DNA of 64,000 nt, from NCBI GenBank assembly GCA_934661005.1, contig CAKUIK010000001.1:62001-126000 (forward strand). The letters run 5' to 3'. The translations under genes and the position numbers were made by a program. The stretch is from an uncultured Slackia sp. (lineage in GTDB: Bacteria > Actinomycetota > Coriobacteriia > Coriobacteriales > Eggerthellaceae). This document shows, piece by piece, positions 9,048 through 16,905 of the stretch. Under the pieces are notes generated by a model, which saw only the letters and a list, made by a program, of their open reading frames with translations, was not told where the DNA came from and did no database searches. Numbering within the stretch: position 1 is the first letter of the stretch; the number at the start of each line of letters is the position of its first letter.

Positions 9048-10538
9048 CTACGAATCGCACGACCATCGACGACGCGACTGCGCTTCAATGCCGAGAGACT
9101 CTCGATACTTCGCAACCGTGCGACGCTTTATCCCAATACCCTTCTCATTCAGCGCGGCGCATATCTTCGCATCGCTCAATGGATGGCTCTTGTCCTCTGC
9201 AGCGATAAGCTCTTTGATTATCTGCTTGATTTCAAACGACGAAACAGCACCCGTTGTCGCCTGCGCGCCAAGGCCCATGCCCGACGACACCCGCGGCATA
9301 GCGCGAGTAAAGAACATTTTCAGCGGGAACGTTCCCCATGGGGTCTGGATATATTTCCCCTGCACAGCTCGACTCACCGTAGATACATGAATGTCAAGGG
9401 CATCGGCGGCCTGCTGCATAGTAAGTGGAGCAAGCGCCGATCCGCCCGTAAGGAAAAACTTGAACTGTCGCTCCACCAAAAAGGCCCCAAAGCGCTGCAA
9501 CGTCTGACGGCGTTGTTCGAGATTGCGCAAGAATGAATCGGCCTCCTCGCGCTTCTCGCGCAAATACGCCGCCGCCTCGCCCGCAAGGCCATCCTCTTCC
9601 ATCATCGCAACATACTCGGCATTCAGCGCCAGGCAGTTTTGGGAGGCGCCCACTACTTCGACGGTGAAATCAGACCCTTTACGGCGCACAATGATATCGG
9701 GGGTGACGTAGCGCGAATCGGGGCGCTGATAGAACGCCGAGCCCGGACGGGGGTTCATGCCGCGAACCACGCGTTTCATGCGGGCCAATTCATCAACGGA
9801 CACGCCAAGCTCGCGAGCGATTGCGGGCAGCCTGCCTTGAGCGAGGTCGTCAAGGTAGCCCTCTATGAGCTCCGACATAACTTCAGGATGCGGCTCATCA
9901 TCGGGAATTTGCAGCTTCAGGCACTCACGCACATCGTGGGCACCGACGCCTCGCGGCTGAAGGCGTTGCAGGGCTTCGAGCAATTCTTCGGCGCGAGCAT
10001 ATTCAACGTCGCATTCAAACGCCACCATGCCAACGTCGCCAACGAAATACCCATCATCGGTCACGTTTTCGATAAGCGCGTCCATAACCCCAAGGTCACA
10101 AGCGCTCAGATGCAAATCGGTCACCTGAAGGTGCAGAAATTCATGCAGCGTTTCGGTCTCTATGCACTCGTCTTGGATGCGAGAAAAGTCCCACTCAGTT
10201 GCGCCCGCGATTCCAAGCGTATGGCGAGGCGCCGACCAACCCGTAACATCGTACGCCTTCGCTTCGGCGCGCTCCTTCGCCTCTTCGAACGCCGACTCGC
10301 TCGGAAGGGCGTCGTAGCTGAACAAATCGTCTTCGTAATTGATTTCAAGCAGGGGGTTCGACTCGGCCATAGAGGCAATGCGATCAGGAAGCGAGGTAAC
10401 CGGCAACGCAAGCACTTCAAGACCCTGCATCGAAACGGGCGCAAGACGCGTTTTCGTCTTCGTAGACGCTCTCGGCGTTAAACCCGTCGTAAAGTACCAG
10501 AAGCCACGAACGCCCCCTTCGCTTTGGTTCAGACCCAC
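9048..10538 (-). CDS. rpoN: RNA polymerase sigma-54 factor
   Basis: 496 residues from a GTG at 10538. No later in-frame start keeps the N-terminal activator-interacting region (RLAPVSMQGLEVLALP, then SNPLLEI), which must be coding. The central core-binding domain, the HTH region and the C-terminal RpoN box (ARRTVAKYRE equivalent RRTVAKYRESLGI, near 470-480) are all recognisable. The protein directs polymerase to -24/-12 promoters and needs an ATPase activator, encoded immediately downstream. Three matching promoters lie within 9 kb. Sigma-54 is not expected in most Actinobacteria, so its presence here is notable. The exact start codon is the least certain point. Confidence 0.95.
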   Translation of the reverse strand: MGLNQSEGGVRGFWYFTTGLTPRASTKTKTRLAPVSMQGLEVLALPVTSLPDRIASMAESNPLLEINYEDDLFSYDALPSESAFEEAKERAEAKAYDVTGWSAPRHTLGIAGATEWDFSRIQDECIETETLHEFLHLQVTDLHLSACDLGVMDALIENVTDDGYFVGDVGMVAFECDVEYARAEELLEALQRLQPRGVGAHDVRECLKLQIPDDEPHPEVMSELIEGYLDDLAQGRLPAIARELGVSVDELARMKRVVRGMNPRPGSAFYQRPDSRYVTPDIIVRRKGSDFTVEVVGASQNCLALNAEYVAMMEEDGLAGEAAAYLREKREEADSFLRNLEQRRQTLQRFGAFLVERQFKFFLTGGSALAPLTMQQAADALDIHVSTVSRAVQGKYIQTPWGTFPLKMFFTRAMPRVSSGMGLGAQATTGAVSSFEIKQIIKELIAAEDKSHPLSDAKICAALNEKGIGIKRRTVAKYRESLGIEAQSRRRWSCDS

Positions 10539-10712
10539 CTATTCCGACCCGGTTTCACGCACGCGCGTCCGAGGACGCACGGGTCGTTAAGCCGTTTACA
10601 TTGCACTATGCAATTCCGCATCTGATATTCTATCTATTTAAGGTGGCATATAAAGGCGAAAAGCATCGAATTTGACTATGAATTTCTGAAGAGTCGAACA
10701 AATATGACATTC
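10539..10712. other. Intergenic region upstream of rpoN and the GNAT gene
   Basis: The region is noncoding. The rpoN leader holds a hairpin (GACCCG 10549-10554 with CGGGTC near 10580-10585, inner GCGTCC/GGACGC). A short perfect palindrome TTGCA-CTA-TGCAA lies at 10601-10613, about 100 bp upstream of the -24 element of the GNAT promoter. That is a suitable distance for an activator-binding site, but the assignment is inference. Confidence 0.35.
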
Positions 10713-10728
10713 TGGCACAAAATATGCT
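10713..10728 (+). promoter_or_regulatory. Sigma-54 (-24/-12) promoter of the GNAT gene
   Basis: TGGCACAAAATATGCT keeps the TGGCAC -24 block and the TGC(T) -12 block at exactly the consensus spacing (GG to GC). It differs from TGGCACG-N4-TTGCW at two positions. Initiation is expected near 10739, about 50 nt before the ATG. Confidence 0.7.
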
Positions 10729-10787
10729 TGACATATAACCGCTAGCATATGCCAGAAATGCCGTTTAATTCTTTCTGGGGGACAAAC

Positions 10788-11309
10788 ATGAACACATCAG
10801 GAGACGGCATCGTACAGACACACGAAACGGACGCGTTGGATTTGAGTACCCTGACGAAGCACGAAATGCCTTACGGAATTGATGCCATAGCTGAAATACG
10901 CATGTCGACCCCAGCGGATTACCCCGCCATTATTCGCATGGGCGAGGCGGCCGACATGGGCACGCTCGACGGTTTCGAGGACACGCTTGTCGCGACGCAT
11001 CTCTCTGGCGGCATCGCGGCATTTTGCCGCCTCCGCATCTACGACGGCATCGCACACGTCAACCCAATCGTCGTCGACGAATCGCTGCGCGGCCATGGCG
11101 TGGGCGCAGCGCTCATGAAGGCTGCGCGGGAACGCTACGGCGAACTCCGCTTCGTCGCTCGCGGCTATGCAGTGGGGTTCTACAAGTTCATCGGATGCAC
11201 CCCCGTCGAATGGGATGAAATCGCCCCCGAAGTCGCCGCCGATTGCGACGATTGCGACAAGCGGGACGAATGCAATCCTCTTCCGATGAAATATTCCATC
11301 GAGGAATAG
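10788..11309 (+). CDS. GNAT-family N-acetyltransferase with C-terminal cysteine motif
   Basis: 173 residues from the ATG at 10788, chosen for the CTGGGGGAC ribosome-binding site 6 nt upstream; an ATG at 10749 lacks one. The GNAT acetyl-CoA-binding motif A is visible in IVVDESLRGHGVGAALM (residues about 95-115), followed by ARERYGELRFVARGYAVGFY. The C-terminus has a tight Cys cluster, CDDCDKRDEC, which could bind a metal or serve as a redox site; the standard GNAT fold has no such tail. It is preceded by a sigma-54-type promoter and divergent from rpoN, so it is probably part of the sigma-54 regulon. The acceptor substrate is unknown. Confidence 0.8.
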   Translation: MNTSGDGIVQTHETDALDLSTLTKHEMPYGIDAIAEIRMSTPADYPAIIRMGEAADMGTLDGFEDTLVATHLSGGIAAFCRLRIYDGIAHVNPIVVDESLRGHGVGAALMKAARERYGELRFVARGYAVGFYKFIGCTPVEWDEIAPEVAADCDDCDKRDECNPLPMKYSIEE

Positions 11310-11344
11310 CCGCGCAACCAGTCCACGGCCGAATTTTCGCCGTA

Positions 11345-11374
11345 AACAAAAAATCGCGCAGCAACGCCGCGCGA
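11345..11374 (-). terminator. Intrinsic terminator after the small winged-helix gene
   Basis: On the minus strand TCGCGC and GCGCGA (11354-11359 and 11369-11374) form the stem, followed by TTTTTTGTTT. It also lies just after the end of the plus-strand GNAT gene. Confidence 0.7.
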
Positions 11375-11410
11375 CACATTCCATAATTCTTTTGCGTTGC
11401 TCGGTTGGGC

Positions 11411-11701
11411 TTATTCGATACCCACCAAAAAAGCTCTGCCAGCATCGGTGACAGAAAGCGCATTCGCCAAACGACCGCCGTCGTCGCGATATCGCGCTTC
11501 GCTGTTTACGAGGCCAGACCCGACAAGTCGGCGAATGGCCGCATGCACGCGATATTCGCTCACGCCGACAACTTTCGCCATCTCTCGACGAGAAAGCGAA
11601 GCAGGCTCGCCGTTTTGCTTTTCGTAACGCGCGACAAGACGCAGAATCGACACCGTGACCACGGCAACGTCATCCCAGCTCGTACGGCCATGACCTGCCA
11701 T
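11411..11701 (-). CDS. Small winged-helix DNA-binding protein
   Basis: 96 residues from the ATG at 11701, with GGAGG 7 nt upstream; a longer reading to 11752 is glycine-rich and lacks a site. The sequence fits a small winged helix: helix pair in SLSRREMAKVVGVSEYRVHA, recognition helix AIRRLVGSGLVNSEARY, and a C-terminal wing (DDGGRLANALSVTDAG). The fold resembles MarR/PadR-like and archaeal-type small regulators. A strong sigma-70 promoter and an inverted repeat in its leader suggest autoregulation. Targets are unknown. Confidence 0.65.
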   Translation of the reverse strand: MAGHGRTSWDDVAVVTVSILRLVARYEKQNGEPASLSRREMAKVVGVSEYRVHAAIRRLVGSGLVNSEARYRDDGGRLANALSVTDAGRAFLVGIE

Positions 11702-11776
11702 GGAACCGCCTCCTTCACCAAAGACGCGTCCGCCCCGTCGTCCTCCAAGCAAAACGCAACTCTTATTGACATATTC

Positions 11777-11807
11777 GCATTGACAAATCCCTAACAGGCG
11801 TCAATGC
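11777..11807 (-). promoter_or_regulatory. Inverted repeat in the leader of the winged-helix gene
   Basis: GCATTGAC (11777-11784) and GTCAATGC (11800-11807) are perfect complements. A further ATTGAC lies at 11764-11769. All lie between the promoter at 11829-11857 and the start at 11701, so they could form an operator or an mRNA hairpin. Confidence 0.45.
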
Positions 11808-11828
11808 AAGCCCGAAGGGATGAGCCGT

Positions 11829-11857
11829 ATGATAGGAGACCCCTCCCCCATCGTCAA
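11829..11857 (-). promoter_or_regulatory. Sigma-70 promoter of the winged-helix gene
   Basis: On the minus strand TTGACG (11857-11852), 17 bp, TATCAT (11834-11829). It gives a ~120-nt leader. Confidence 0.65.
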
Positions 11858-11917
11858 TTAAAAACTGTGTCACACTCACCATCGTTGCGCGAGCGGCGTC
11901 TACGCGCCCCCAAACGT

Positions 11918-11948
11918 AGAAGTGCCCCGACAACTGCGGGGCACTTCT
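11918..11948. repeat. Perfect 12-bp hairpin of unknown role
   Basis: AGAAGTGCCCCG (11918-11929) and its exact complement (11937-11948) flank a 7-nt loop. Neither side has a T tract, and it lies between divergent promoters and gene ends, so it is not a normal intrinsic terminator. Confidence 0.6.
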
Positions 11949-12041
11949 GCACAAGCTTGGTAAGCGCAAGGCAACTAACGGCGTTCTGGCTTCACGCCGC
12001 CTACGATTCGCATCGCGCATACAATACAGCCCTAAGGAGTT

Positions 12042-12102
12042 GGCTGCGGCGAGGCCCCCTGTCTGGCCGGGGCCTCGCCGCAGCCAGGTCTTGCGACCTG
12101 GC
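12042..12102 (-). terminator. Double hairpin after the TIGR03084-like gene
   Basis: A perfect 17-bp stem (GGCTGCGGCGAGGCCCC at 12042-12058 with 12069-12085) overlaps by 3 nt a second stem GCCAGGTC/GACCTGGC (12083-12102). They begin about 20 nt after the stop codon at 12122 on the minus strand but lack a T tract. This may be a U-less actinobacterial-type terminator; the function is inference. Confidence 0.5.
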
Positions 12103-12121
12103 CTTGGAGCGAAGAGGGTGA

Positions 12122-12919
12122 TTAGCGCTGGTTCTTTGCCTCGGGAGCGGGATCCGCGGGGCCGGCGTACGTCTGAACGATAGAGGCATACGTGCGAGCT
12201 TCATCGCCCACAACCTCAAGATCGGTATCCATCCAATTACGACGACGAATAGCCACAAGCGCCCAATCGCGAGCAGTGCCCTTGATGTAATTCGGGCTTG
12301 CGGGGTCGCCCTTCGCCCACACCTCACCCGAGGGCAAGGTGAGCTCAAGGTACATCGGAACCTCGGGGTCGAAAGTAAGGCCATTCACGTTGTACATGTT
12401 CGGACGACCCTGCCACGAGAGGAACAGCGTGGAGGCAATGCGATCTTTAACAACGGGCTCAATACCGAGGGCGTCGTAAATGTCGACGCTGTGAGCCCAA
12501 AGCTCCATAAGGCGCGCGGAAGCGAGCGAACGATTCGACATGGGGGGAATACCGGCCGCCCAAGGAACACGGCTCTTCGGGCCACCTGCAATAAACGCCT
12601 CATTCATGATGGTACGCTGCTCGCGCCACCAGGAAAGAATTTCGGCGCCGGTCATGTCCTGACACTTCAAAACATGGTAATGCTCGTCCTGGTCGCTGAA
12701 CGCATCGGCAACGGCGTTCACGCTCTCGCCACGGCCGTTAAGCAGCTCTGCGGCGCAATAATCGAAAAACGCGATATGGGCAATGACGTCTTTCAGCTTC
12801 CACGTCGTGCAATACGCCGCCATTTTGTTCCAGTCTTCCTCAGAGAAATCCTGGACAAGCACGTCAACCTGCGCCTGCTCGGCAAGCAAGTCACCCATCG
12901 GATCAAAGAATTCAGCCAT
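12122..12919 (-). CDS. TIGR03084-like / DinB-MDMPI fold protein
   Basis: 265 residues from the ATG at 12919 (AAAGGGG 6 nt upstream). The N-terminal half resembles the DinB/maleylpyruvate-isomerase helical bundle: KMAAYCTTWKLKDVIAHIAF, with metal-type His residues in IAHIAFFD and ELWAHSVDIYDALG. The whole protein resembles the uncharacterised actinobacterial TIGR03084 group. Such proteins often lie beside acyl-CoA dehydrogenases, as here (190 nt downstream of one). It may be a thiol- or metal-dependent accessory enzyme of the acyl-CoA pathway, but no reaction can be assigned. Confidence 0.7.
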   Translation of the reverse strand: MAEFFDPMGDLLAEQAQVDVLVQDFSEEDWNKMAAYCTTWKLKDVIAHIAFFDYCAAELLNGRGESVNAVADAFSDQDEHYHVLKCQDMTGAEILSWWREQRTIMNEAFIAGGPKSRVPWAAGIPPMSNRSLASARLMELWAHSVDIYDALGIEPVVKDRIASTLFLSWQGRPNMYNVNGLTFDPEVPMYLELTLPSGEVWAKGDPASPNYIKGTARDWALVAIRRRNWMDTDLEVVGDEARTYASIVQTYAGPADPAPEAKNQR

Positions 12920-13109
12920 GTCGTTCCCCTTTCTTCCGATTCCACCGCACGTTGCACGCGGAACCGCATTGTTACACGGAAGCCCGGAAGCATTCAGCCC
13001 CTCGGTTTTTACTCGCATATCGAAGCGCGCGAACCCTCTTGGCGTGCCTCATGCGCCAGGCTTCCCTTCATGGGCTTTTCACGCGAGCGACACACGCCCG
13101 CGATTCAAA

Positions 13110-14285
13110 TTAGTCCTGATAGAGCTTCTGAATAGCACGACCCGCAATATGGATCATGATTTCGTCGGTGCCAGCGCCAATGCGGTAGACGCGCTGGTCG
13201 CGCCACAGACGAGAAATACGGCAGTCCTTGGTGTAGCCGATGCCGCCCATGACCTGCAACGCGGTGTCGCACACTTCGAACGCCGCGCGGCCGCAATACA
13301 GCTTCGCCACCGCGGAATCGATTTGCACCGATTCGCCGTTGTCGATCTTCCAAGCGGTCTTGTACACCCAGTTGCGCATGTTCTCGATTTTCATGTACAT
13401 CTCGGTGATGTGCTCTTGGATGAGCTGGTTCTTGCCAATGGGCTTGCCAAACTGCACGCGCTGGGTTGCGTAATGCGTCGCATCCTCAAAGGCGCACTCG
13501 GCGGCGCCGAGGCTCTGGGCGCATGCGATAAGGCGCTCGACCTCGAAGTTCACCATTGCTTGCATGAAGCCGTTGCCCTCAACGCCCACGAGGTCCTTCT
13601 CTTCGAGGACGACGTCTTCCATGTGAAGCTCGCAGGTGTTGCCCATGTTCCAGCCGATTTTCTCGAGCGGCTCAATGGAAATGCCCGGCGTGAGGTTGCC
13701 CTCGTCGTCGCGCAGGGGTACCCACCACATGCTGAACTTAGAGCGGTTCTCGCGCAGATTCGGATCGTCGGCCGCATTGCGTGCAACGCAAAGCATGTAC
13801 TTCGAATTCACGGCATTGGTCATGAACGACTTGTTGCCATTGAGGTACACTTTGCCGTCACGGCGCTCATAGGTAGAAGCGAGCGAGCTCGAATCGGAGC
13901 CTGCACCCGGCTCGGTGAAGCCAAGCACGAAGCCCGGTCGACCAGCCATAACTTCAGCGAAACACTGCTCCTGCTGCTCGGGAGAACCATATTCGGTCAT
14001 ATCCTTGAGCGCACACAGGTTGCCATACACATAGATGGGGGCGCCATTTTTGCAAATGCGCTCGGAAACCAGCATAAGCGTCGTCACGTCAACGGGCGTA
14101 CCGCCGAACTTCTCATCGACGCCGAGCATCTGGAAGCCGTTTTCAAGCAGCGCGTCGGTAAATTCCGTCGGCCACTCATGCTTCTCGTCGCACTCCTTGA
14201 AATACTGCTCGGTGCCATAGCGCTCCATAAGCTCGTCGACGCTCTCGAGCAGCAACTCTTGTTCTTCGGTAAGGGCGAAATCCAT
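13110..14285 (-). CDS. Acyl-CoA dehydrogenase
   Basis: 391 residues from the ATG at 14285 (GAGGAAAGG upstream). The family signatures are present: FTEPGAGSDSSSLASTYERR (FAD/substrate site, ~residues 125-145), KSFMTNAVNSKYMLCVAR, and the C-terminal CDTALQVMGGIGYTKDCRISRLWRD with FAD contacts. The catalytic base region near YRIGAGTDEIMIHIAGRAI ends the protein. It should oxidise or, in an anaerobe with an electron-transferring partner, reduce the alpha-beta bond of an acyl-CoA. No etfAB is in the window. A perfect sigma-54 promoter (14368-14383) and a terminator lie upstream, so it is probably its own sigma-54 transcription unit, together with the TIGR03084-like gene. Confidence 0.93.
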   Translation of the reverse strand: MDFALTEEQELLLESVDELMERYGTEQYFKECDEKHEWPTEFTDALLENGFQMLGVDEKFGGTPVDVTTLMLVSERICKNGAPIYVYGNLCALKDMTEYGSPEQQEQCFAEVMAGRPGFVLGFTEPGAGSDSSSLASTYERRDGKVYLNGNKSFMTNAVNSKYMLCVARNAADDPNLRENRSKFSMWWVPLRDDEGNLTPGISIEPLEKIGWNMGNTCELHMEDVVLEEKDLVGVEGNGFMQAMVNFEVERLIACAQSLGAAECAFEDATHYATQRVQFGKPIGKNQLIQEHITEMYMKIENMRNWVYKTAWKIDNGESVQIDSAVAKLYCGRAAFEVCDTALQVMGGIGYTKDCRISRLWRDQRVYRIGAGTDEIMIHIAGRAIQKLYQD

Positions 14286-14367
14286 GGTTTTCCTTTCCTC
14301 TGTTTCCCGCATCCTTGCTTAACGTTCACGGCATCGCATAACTGCGCTGCGAATCTGAAAATCAATT

Positions 14368-14383
14368 AGCAAGAAGCGTGCCA
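14368..14383 (-). promoter_or_regulatory. Sigma-54 (-24/-12) promoter of the acyl-CoA dehydrogenase gene
   Basis: Minus strand TGGCACG (14383-14377), CTTC, TTGCT (14372-14368): a full match to TGGCACG-N4-TTGCW. Predicted start of transcription near 14357, about 70 nt before the ATG. Confidence 0.85.
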
Positions 14384-14420
14384 AAATAAAGAGACGCTGC
14401 CCAAAAGAACAGCGTCTCTT
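14382..14420 (-). terminator. Intrinsic terminator after the acyl-CoA ligase gene
   Basis: AAGAGACGCTG and CAGCGTCTCTT (14389-14399 and 14410-14420) form an 11-bp stem, followed on the minus strand by TTTATTTTGG. The T tract touches the -24 element of the next gene's sigma-54 promoter. Confidence 0.85.
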
Positions 14421-14452
14421 AAATAATTTAATTCGGCATTCAGGAAGAACGG

Positions 14453-16021
14453 CTACTTCTCGATGTGGGCGTCAAAATAGGCAACGACGTTCTTCATTCG
14501 AATCTTTCCTGCATCGTCACGACCCAAATCATCGACGAACAAGACATAGCGAGGCTTTTTGTAGCTCGCGATATACGCCTTGCAAGCCTCTTGGACATCT
14601 TCCGCCGTAAGAACCTTCCCCTTCACTGGCTGCACGACGGCGGCAACGGCTTCACCCATCACAGGGTCGCTCGTGCCAAACACCACGCAGTCGGCAACAT
14701 CGGGATTTCTCAAAATGGCGGTTTGGACTTCATTGATGAAAACGTTCTCGCCGCCCGATTTGATCATGTCCTTTTTTCTGGCGCACAGGTAATAATAGCC
14801 GTTGCTATCAACGCGCATGATATCACCCGTATGCAGCCAGCCATCAGGCGTAATGGTCTCTGCCGTAATCTCGGGCTGGCCGTAATAGCCGCTCATGACC
14901 GCAGGAGATTTAACCAAAGCCTCGCCAGGCTCGCCGGGTGCCACATCGTCGCCTTCGTCGTCGACAATGCGAATGTCCATTTCGTCCATCGGCTTGCCAA
15001 GCGCATCGAGCAAAGGCGAGTTCTCTTCCAGCATCTCGCGCGTCAAACGCATCGTAATGCCGGATCCGCTTTCACTTTGCCCCCAACCATAGTTGATTTC
15101 GGCATTGGGAAACGCGCCGTATATCGCTTGCACGATTTCAGGCGTCATCGCGCCCGCCGCACTTTGCACGATACGAACGGTCGATAAATCGTGCGACGAC
15201 ACCCCGCCATCGCGAACAAGGCGAACATACGTCGTCGGCGGCAACAGAATCATATGCGTCACCCCATGCTCGTCGATCTGGTCGAGCACGGCGCGCGCAT
15301 CGAACTTTCCGCAAATGACAATCGTCGCGCCAGCCGAAAGGGCGCACATGAACCAACTATGGCCACCATGGTGCTCAAGCGGACACTGGATAAGAACCAC
15401 TGGATGGTCCATTTCGAGCATGGCGTTCGAGCGCAAGATAACCCGAATCTCCGCCAAATCCTGCCCATGGGTACGGCATGCGCCTTTCGGAAGACCGGTT
15501 GAGCCACCCGTAAATTGCACGCGCGAAAGGGCGCCTTCATCGCGGAAGAGCTCAAGATCGGGCTCGACGGTCTCGGAAAGATCGTACAAGCGCGGAGCAA
15601 ATGGCGTCGAGGCGCCCACGGCAAGAAGGTCGAGCTCCGGATTGAAATCGCGGCGGCTTTCAACGACTTTCTCTTCGAATTTCTTCGCAAACACAAGGAG
15701 CTTCGCGTCAACCGCATTGGTGAGATAGGCGATCTCTCGAGGAATGAGTCGGTAATTCAAAGGCACGGCAACAGCCCCGATGCGCTGAATTGCCAGGTAC
15801 ACGGCAATAAGTTCGACGCTGTTTTCCATAAGGTACGCGACTTTGTCGCCCGAACTCACGCCCCGATTGCGAAACGCACGAGCGATCTTGCAGGCCAAAG
15901 TATCAAGCTGCTCATACGTTTGAGAGATGTCGCCGCAAACGCACGCAACACGCTGCGGATGCTTCTCGACATTTTCAAGAAACGGCTCGATTATGTTGCC
16001 ATATGTTGTTGCCCCAGACAC
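14453..16021 (-). CDS. Acyl-CoA ligase (ANL superfamily, CaiC-like)
   Basis: 522 residues from a GTG at 16021, preceded by AGAGGGGG at 5 nt. ANL signatures: the AMP-binding P-loop QFTGGSTGLPKGACRTHGQD, INYGWGQSESG (A5 motif), GWLHTGDIMRVDSNGYYYLCARKKDMIKSGGENV split over A7-A8, and the A10 lysine in GRDDAGKIRMK near the C-terminus. It activates a carboxylic acid to its CoA thioester via an adenylate. Overall it resembles crotonobetaine/carnitine- and fatty-acid-CoA ligases. It lies 104 nt after the hydratase gene in a unit driven from the sigma-54 promoter at 19068. A short reading frame with a better ribosome-binding site overlaps its start (15991-16056). Confidence 0.88.
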   Translation of the reverse strand: MSGATTYGNIIEPFLENVEKHPQRVACVCGDISQTYEQLDTLACKIARAFRNRGVSSGDKVAYLMENSVELIAVYLAIQRIGAVAVPLNYRLIPREIAYLTNAVDAKLLVFAKKFEEKVVESRRDFNPELDLLAVGASTPFAPRLYDLSETVEPDLELFRDEGALSRVQFTGGSTGLPKGACRTHGQDLAEIRVILRSNAMLEMDHPVVLIQCPLEHHGGHSWFMCALSAGATIVICGKFDARAVLDQIDEHGVTHMILLPPTTYVRLVRDGGVSSHDLSTVRIVQSAAGAMTPEIVQAIYGAFPNAEINYGWGQSESGSGITMRLTREMLEENSPLLDALGKPMDEMDIRIVDDEGDDVAPGEPGEALVKSPAVMSGYYGQPEITAETITPDGWLHTGDIMRVDSNGYYYLCARKKDMIKSGGENVFINEVQTAILRNPDVADCVVFGTSDPVMGEAVAAVVQPVKGKVLTAEDVQEACKAYIASYKKPRYVLFVDDLGRDDAGKIRMKNVVAYFDAHIEK

Positions 16022-16056
16022 CTTGGCCCCCTCTTTCGGCCACGCAGATTCATCAT
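15991..16056 (-). CDS. Possible 21-residue leader peptide overlapping the ligase start
   Basis: A GGAGG (complement of 16061-16065) stands 4 nt before ATGATG at 16056. That frame (MMNLRGRKRGPRCLGQQHMAT) stops at TAA 15991-15993, after passing the ligase GTG in another frame. The ligase frame lacks any start near this GGAGG. It could be a translationally coupling leader, or chance. No coding evidence beyond position. Confidence 0.25.
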   Translation of the reverse strand: MMNLRGRKRGPRCLGQQHMAT

Positions 16057-16125
16057 GCGCCCTCCAATAGCAAAAGCGCAATGGGCGGCCAGCCAGCACC
16101 GGCAAAGCCGGCCGCCCCAAACGCC

Positions 16126-16893
16126 CTAGCGGGCGAACTTCTCCATAGTTTTGGCGTAGGCCTTCGTCGTAGTGCAGAACGGGGAACCCGTCTGCTCAAG
16201 CGCAAGCGAAGCCTGGAGATTGGTATCGCTCAAAGAATTCAGCATCCCCTTCGCCACCTGGATAGACGCATCGGGCATTTCAGCCAAACGGCGCGCAAGC
16301 TCCATCGTCGTTTCCTCGAGGGATTCCGACGGAACAACGCGGTTCGCAATGCCGAGCTCGCCCAACCGCACGCCAGAAATGCGATCGCCCAGGAACAGGA
16401 TTTCCTTGGCACGCTGCATACCGACCAATTCGGGCAAGAATTTCACGACGCCCATTTCAGGCGCGATGCCAATTTGGCAGAACGCAGGAATCACCGTTGC
16501 CGTTTCGCTCACGCACACCAAATCGCTCGCGAGCATAAGCGCGAAACCGCCGCCCACGGCATAGCCGTCGACCATGGCCACAATCGGCTTGGCGATGGTG
16601 CGCATCGCCGTGACGGTTCGGCAGTATTTGCGATACGTTTTGCGCGCGTTCTCGGGAGTATTTTCCTCAGGCGAGCTTTGGCTCAAATCGCCGCCGCTCG
16701 TGAAGCAATTGCCCGAACCACGAAGAACGATTGCACGAACTTCCGGGTCCTCGTCCGCCTCATGGAAGCAATCCGTCAGCAAATCCATCATGGTGGCGTT
16801 AATGGCGTTTTTCTTTTTCGGTTGGTTTAGATACACAACCGCAACGCCGTCTTCGCCTTTCTCCATGTAAACCATGTCGGTGTTTTCGCTCAT
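16126..16893 (-). CDS. Enoyl-CoA hydratase/isomerase (crotonase family)
   Basis: 255 residues, typical crotonase length. The oxyanion-hole segment GSGNCFTSGGDLSQ (~residues 60-73) and the second glycine-rich segment AMVDGYAVGGGFALMLASDL (~100-120) are clear. One of the two usual catalytic glutamates is in PEMGVVKFLPELVG. It acts on a 2-enoyl-CoA or isomerises a related thioester. It begins 12 nt after the reductase gene and precedes the ligase, so it is part of the sigma-54-controlled acyl-CoA unit. Confidence 0.92.
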   Translation of the reverse strand: MSENTDMVYMEKGEDGVAVVYLNQPKKKNAINATMMDLLTDCFHEADEDPEVRAIVLRGSGNCFTSGGDLSQSSPEENTPENARKTYRKYCRTVTAMRTIAKPIVAMVDGYAVGGGFALMLASDLVCVSETATVIPAFCQIGIAPEMGVVKFLPELVGMQRAKEILFLGDRISGVRLGELGIANRVVPSESLEETTMELARRLAEMPDASIQVAKGMLNSLSDTNLQASLALEQTGSPFCTTTKAYAKTMEKFAR

Positions 16894-16905
16894 AATTGGC
16901 GCTCC

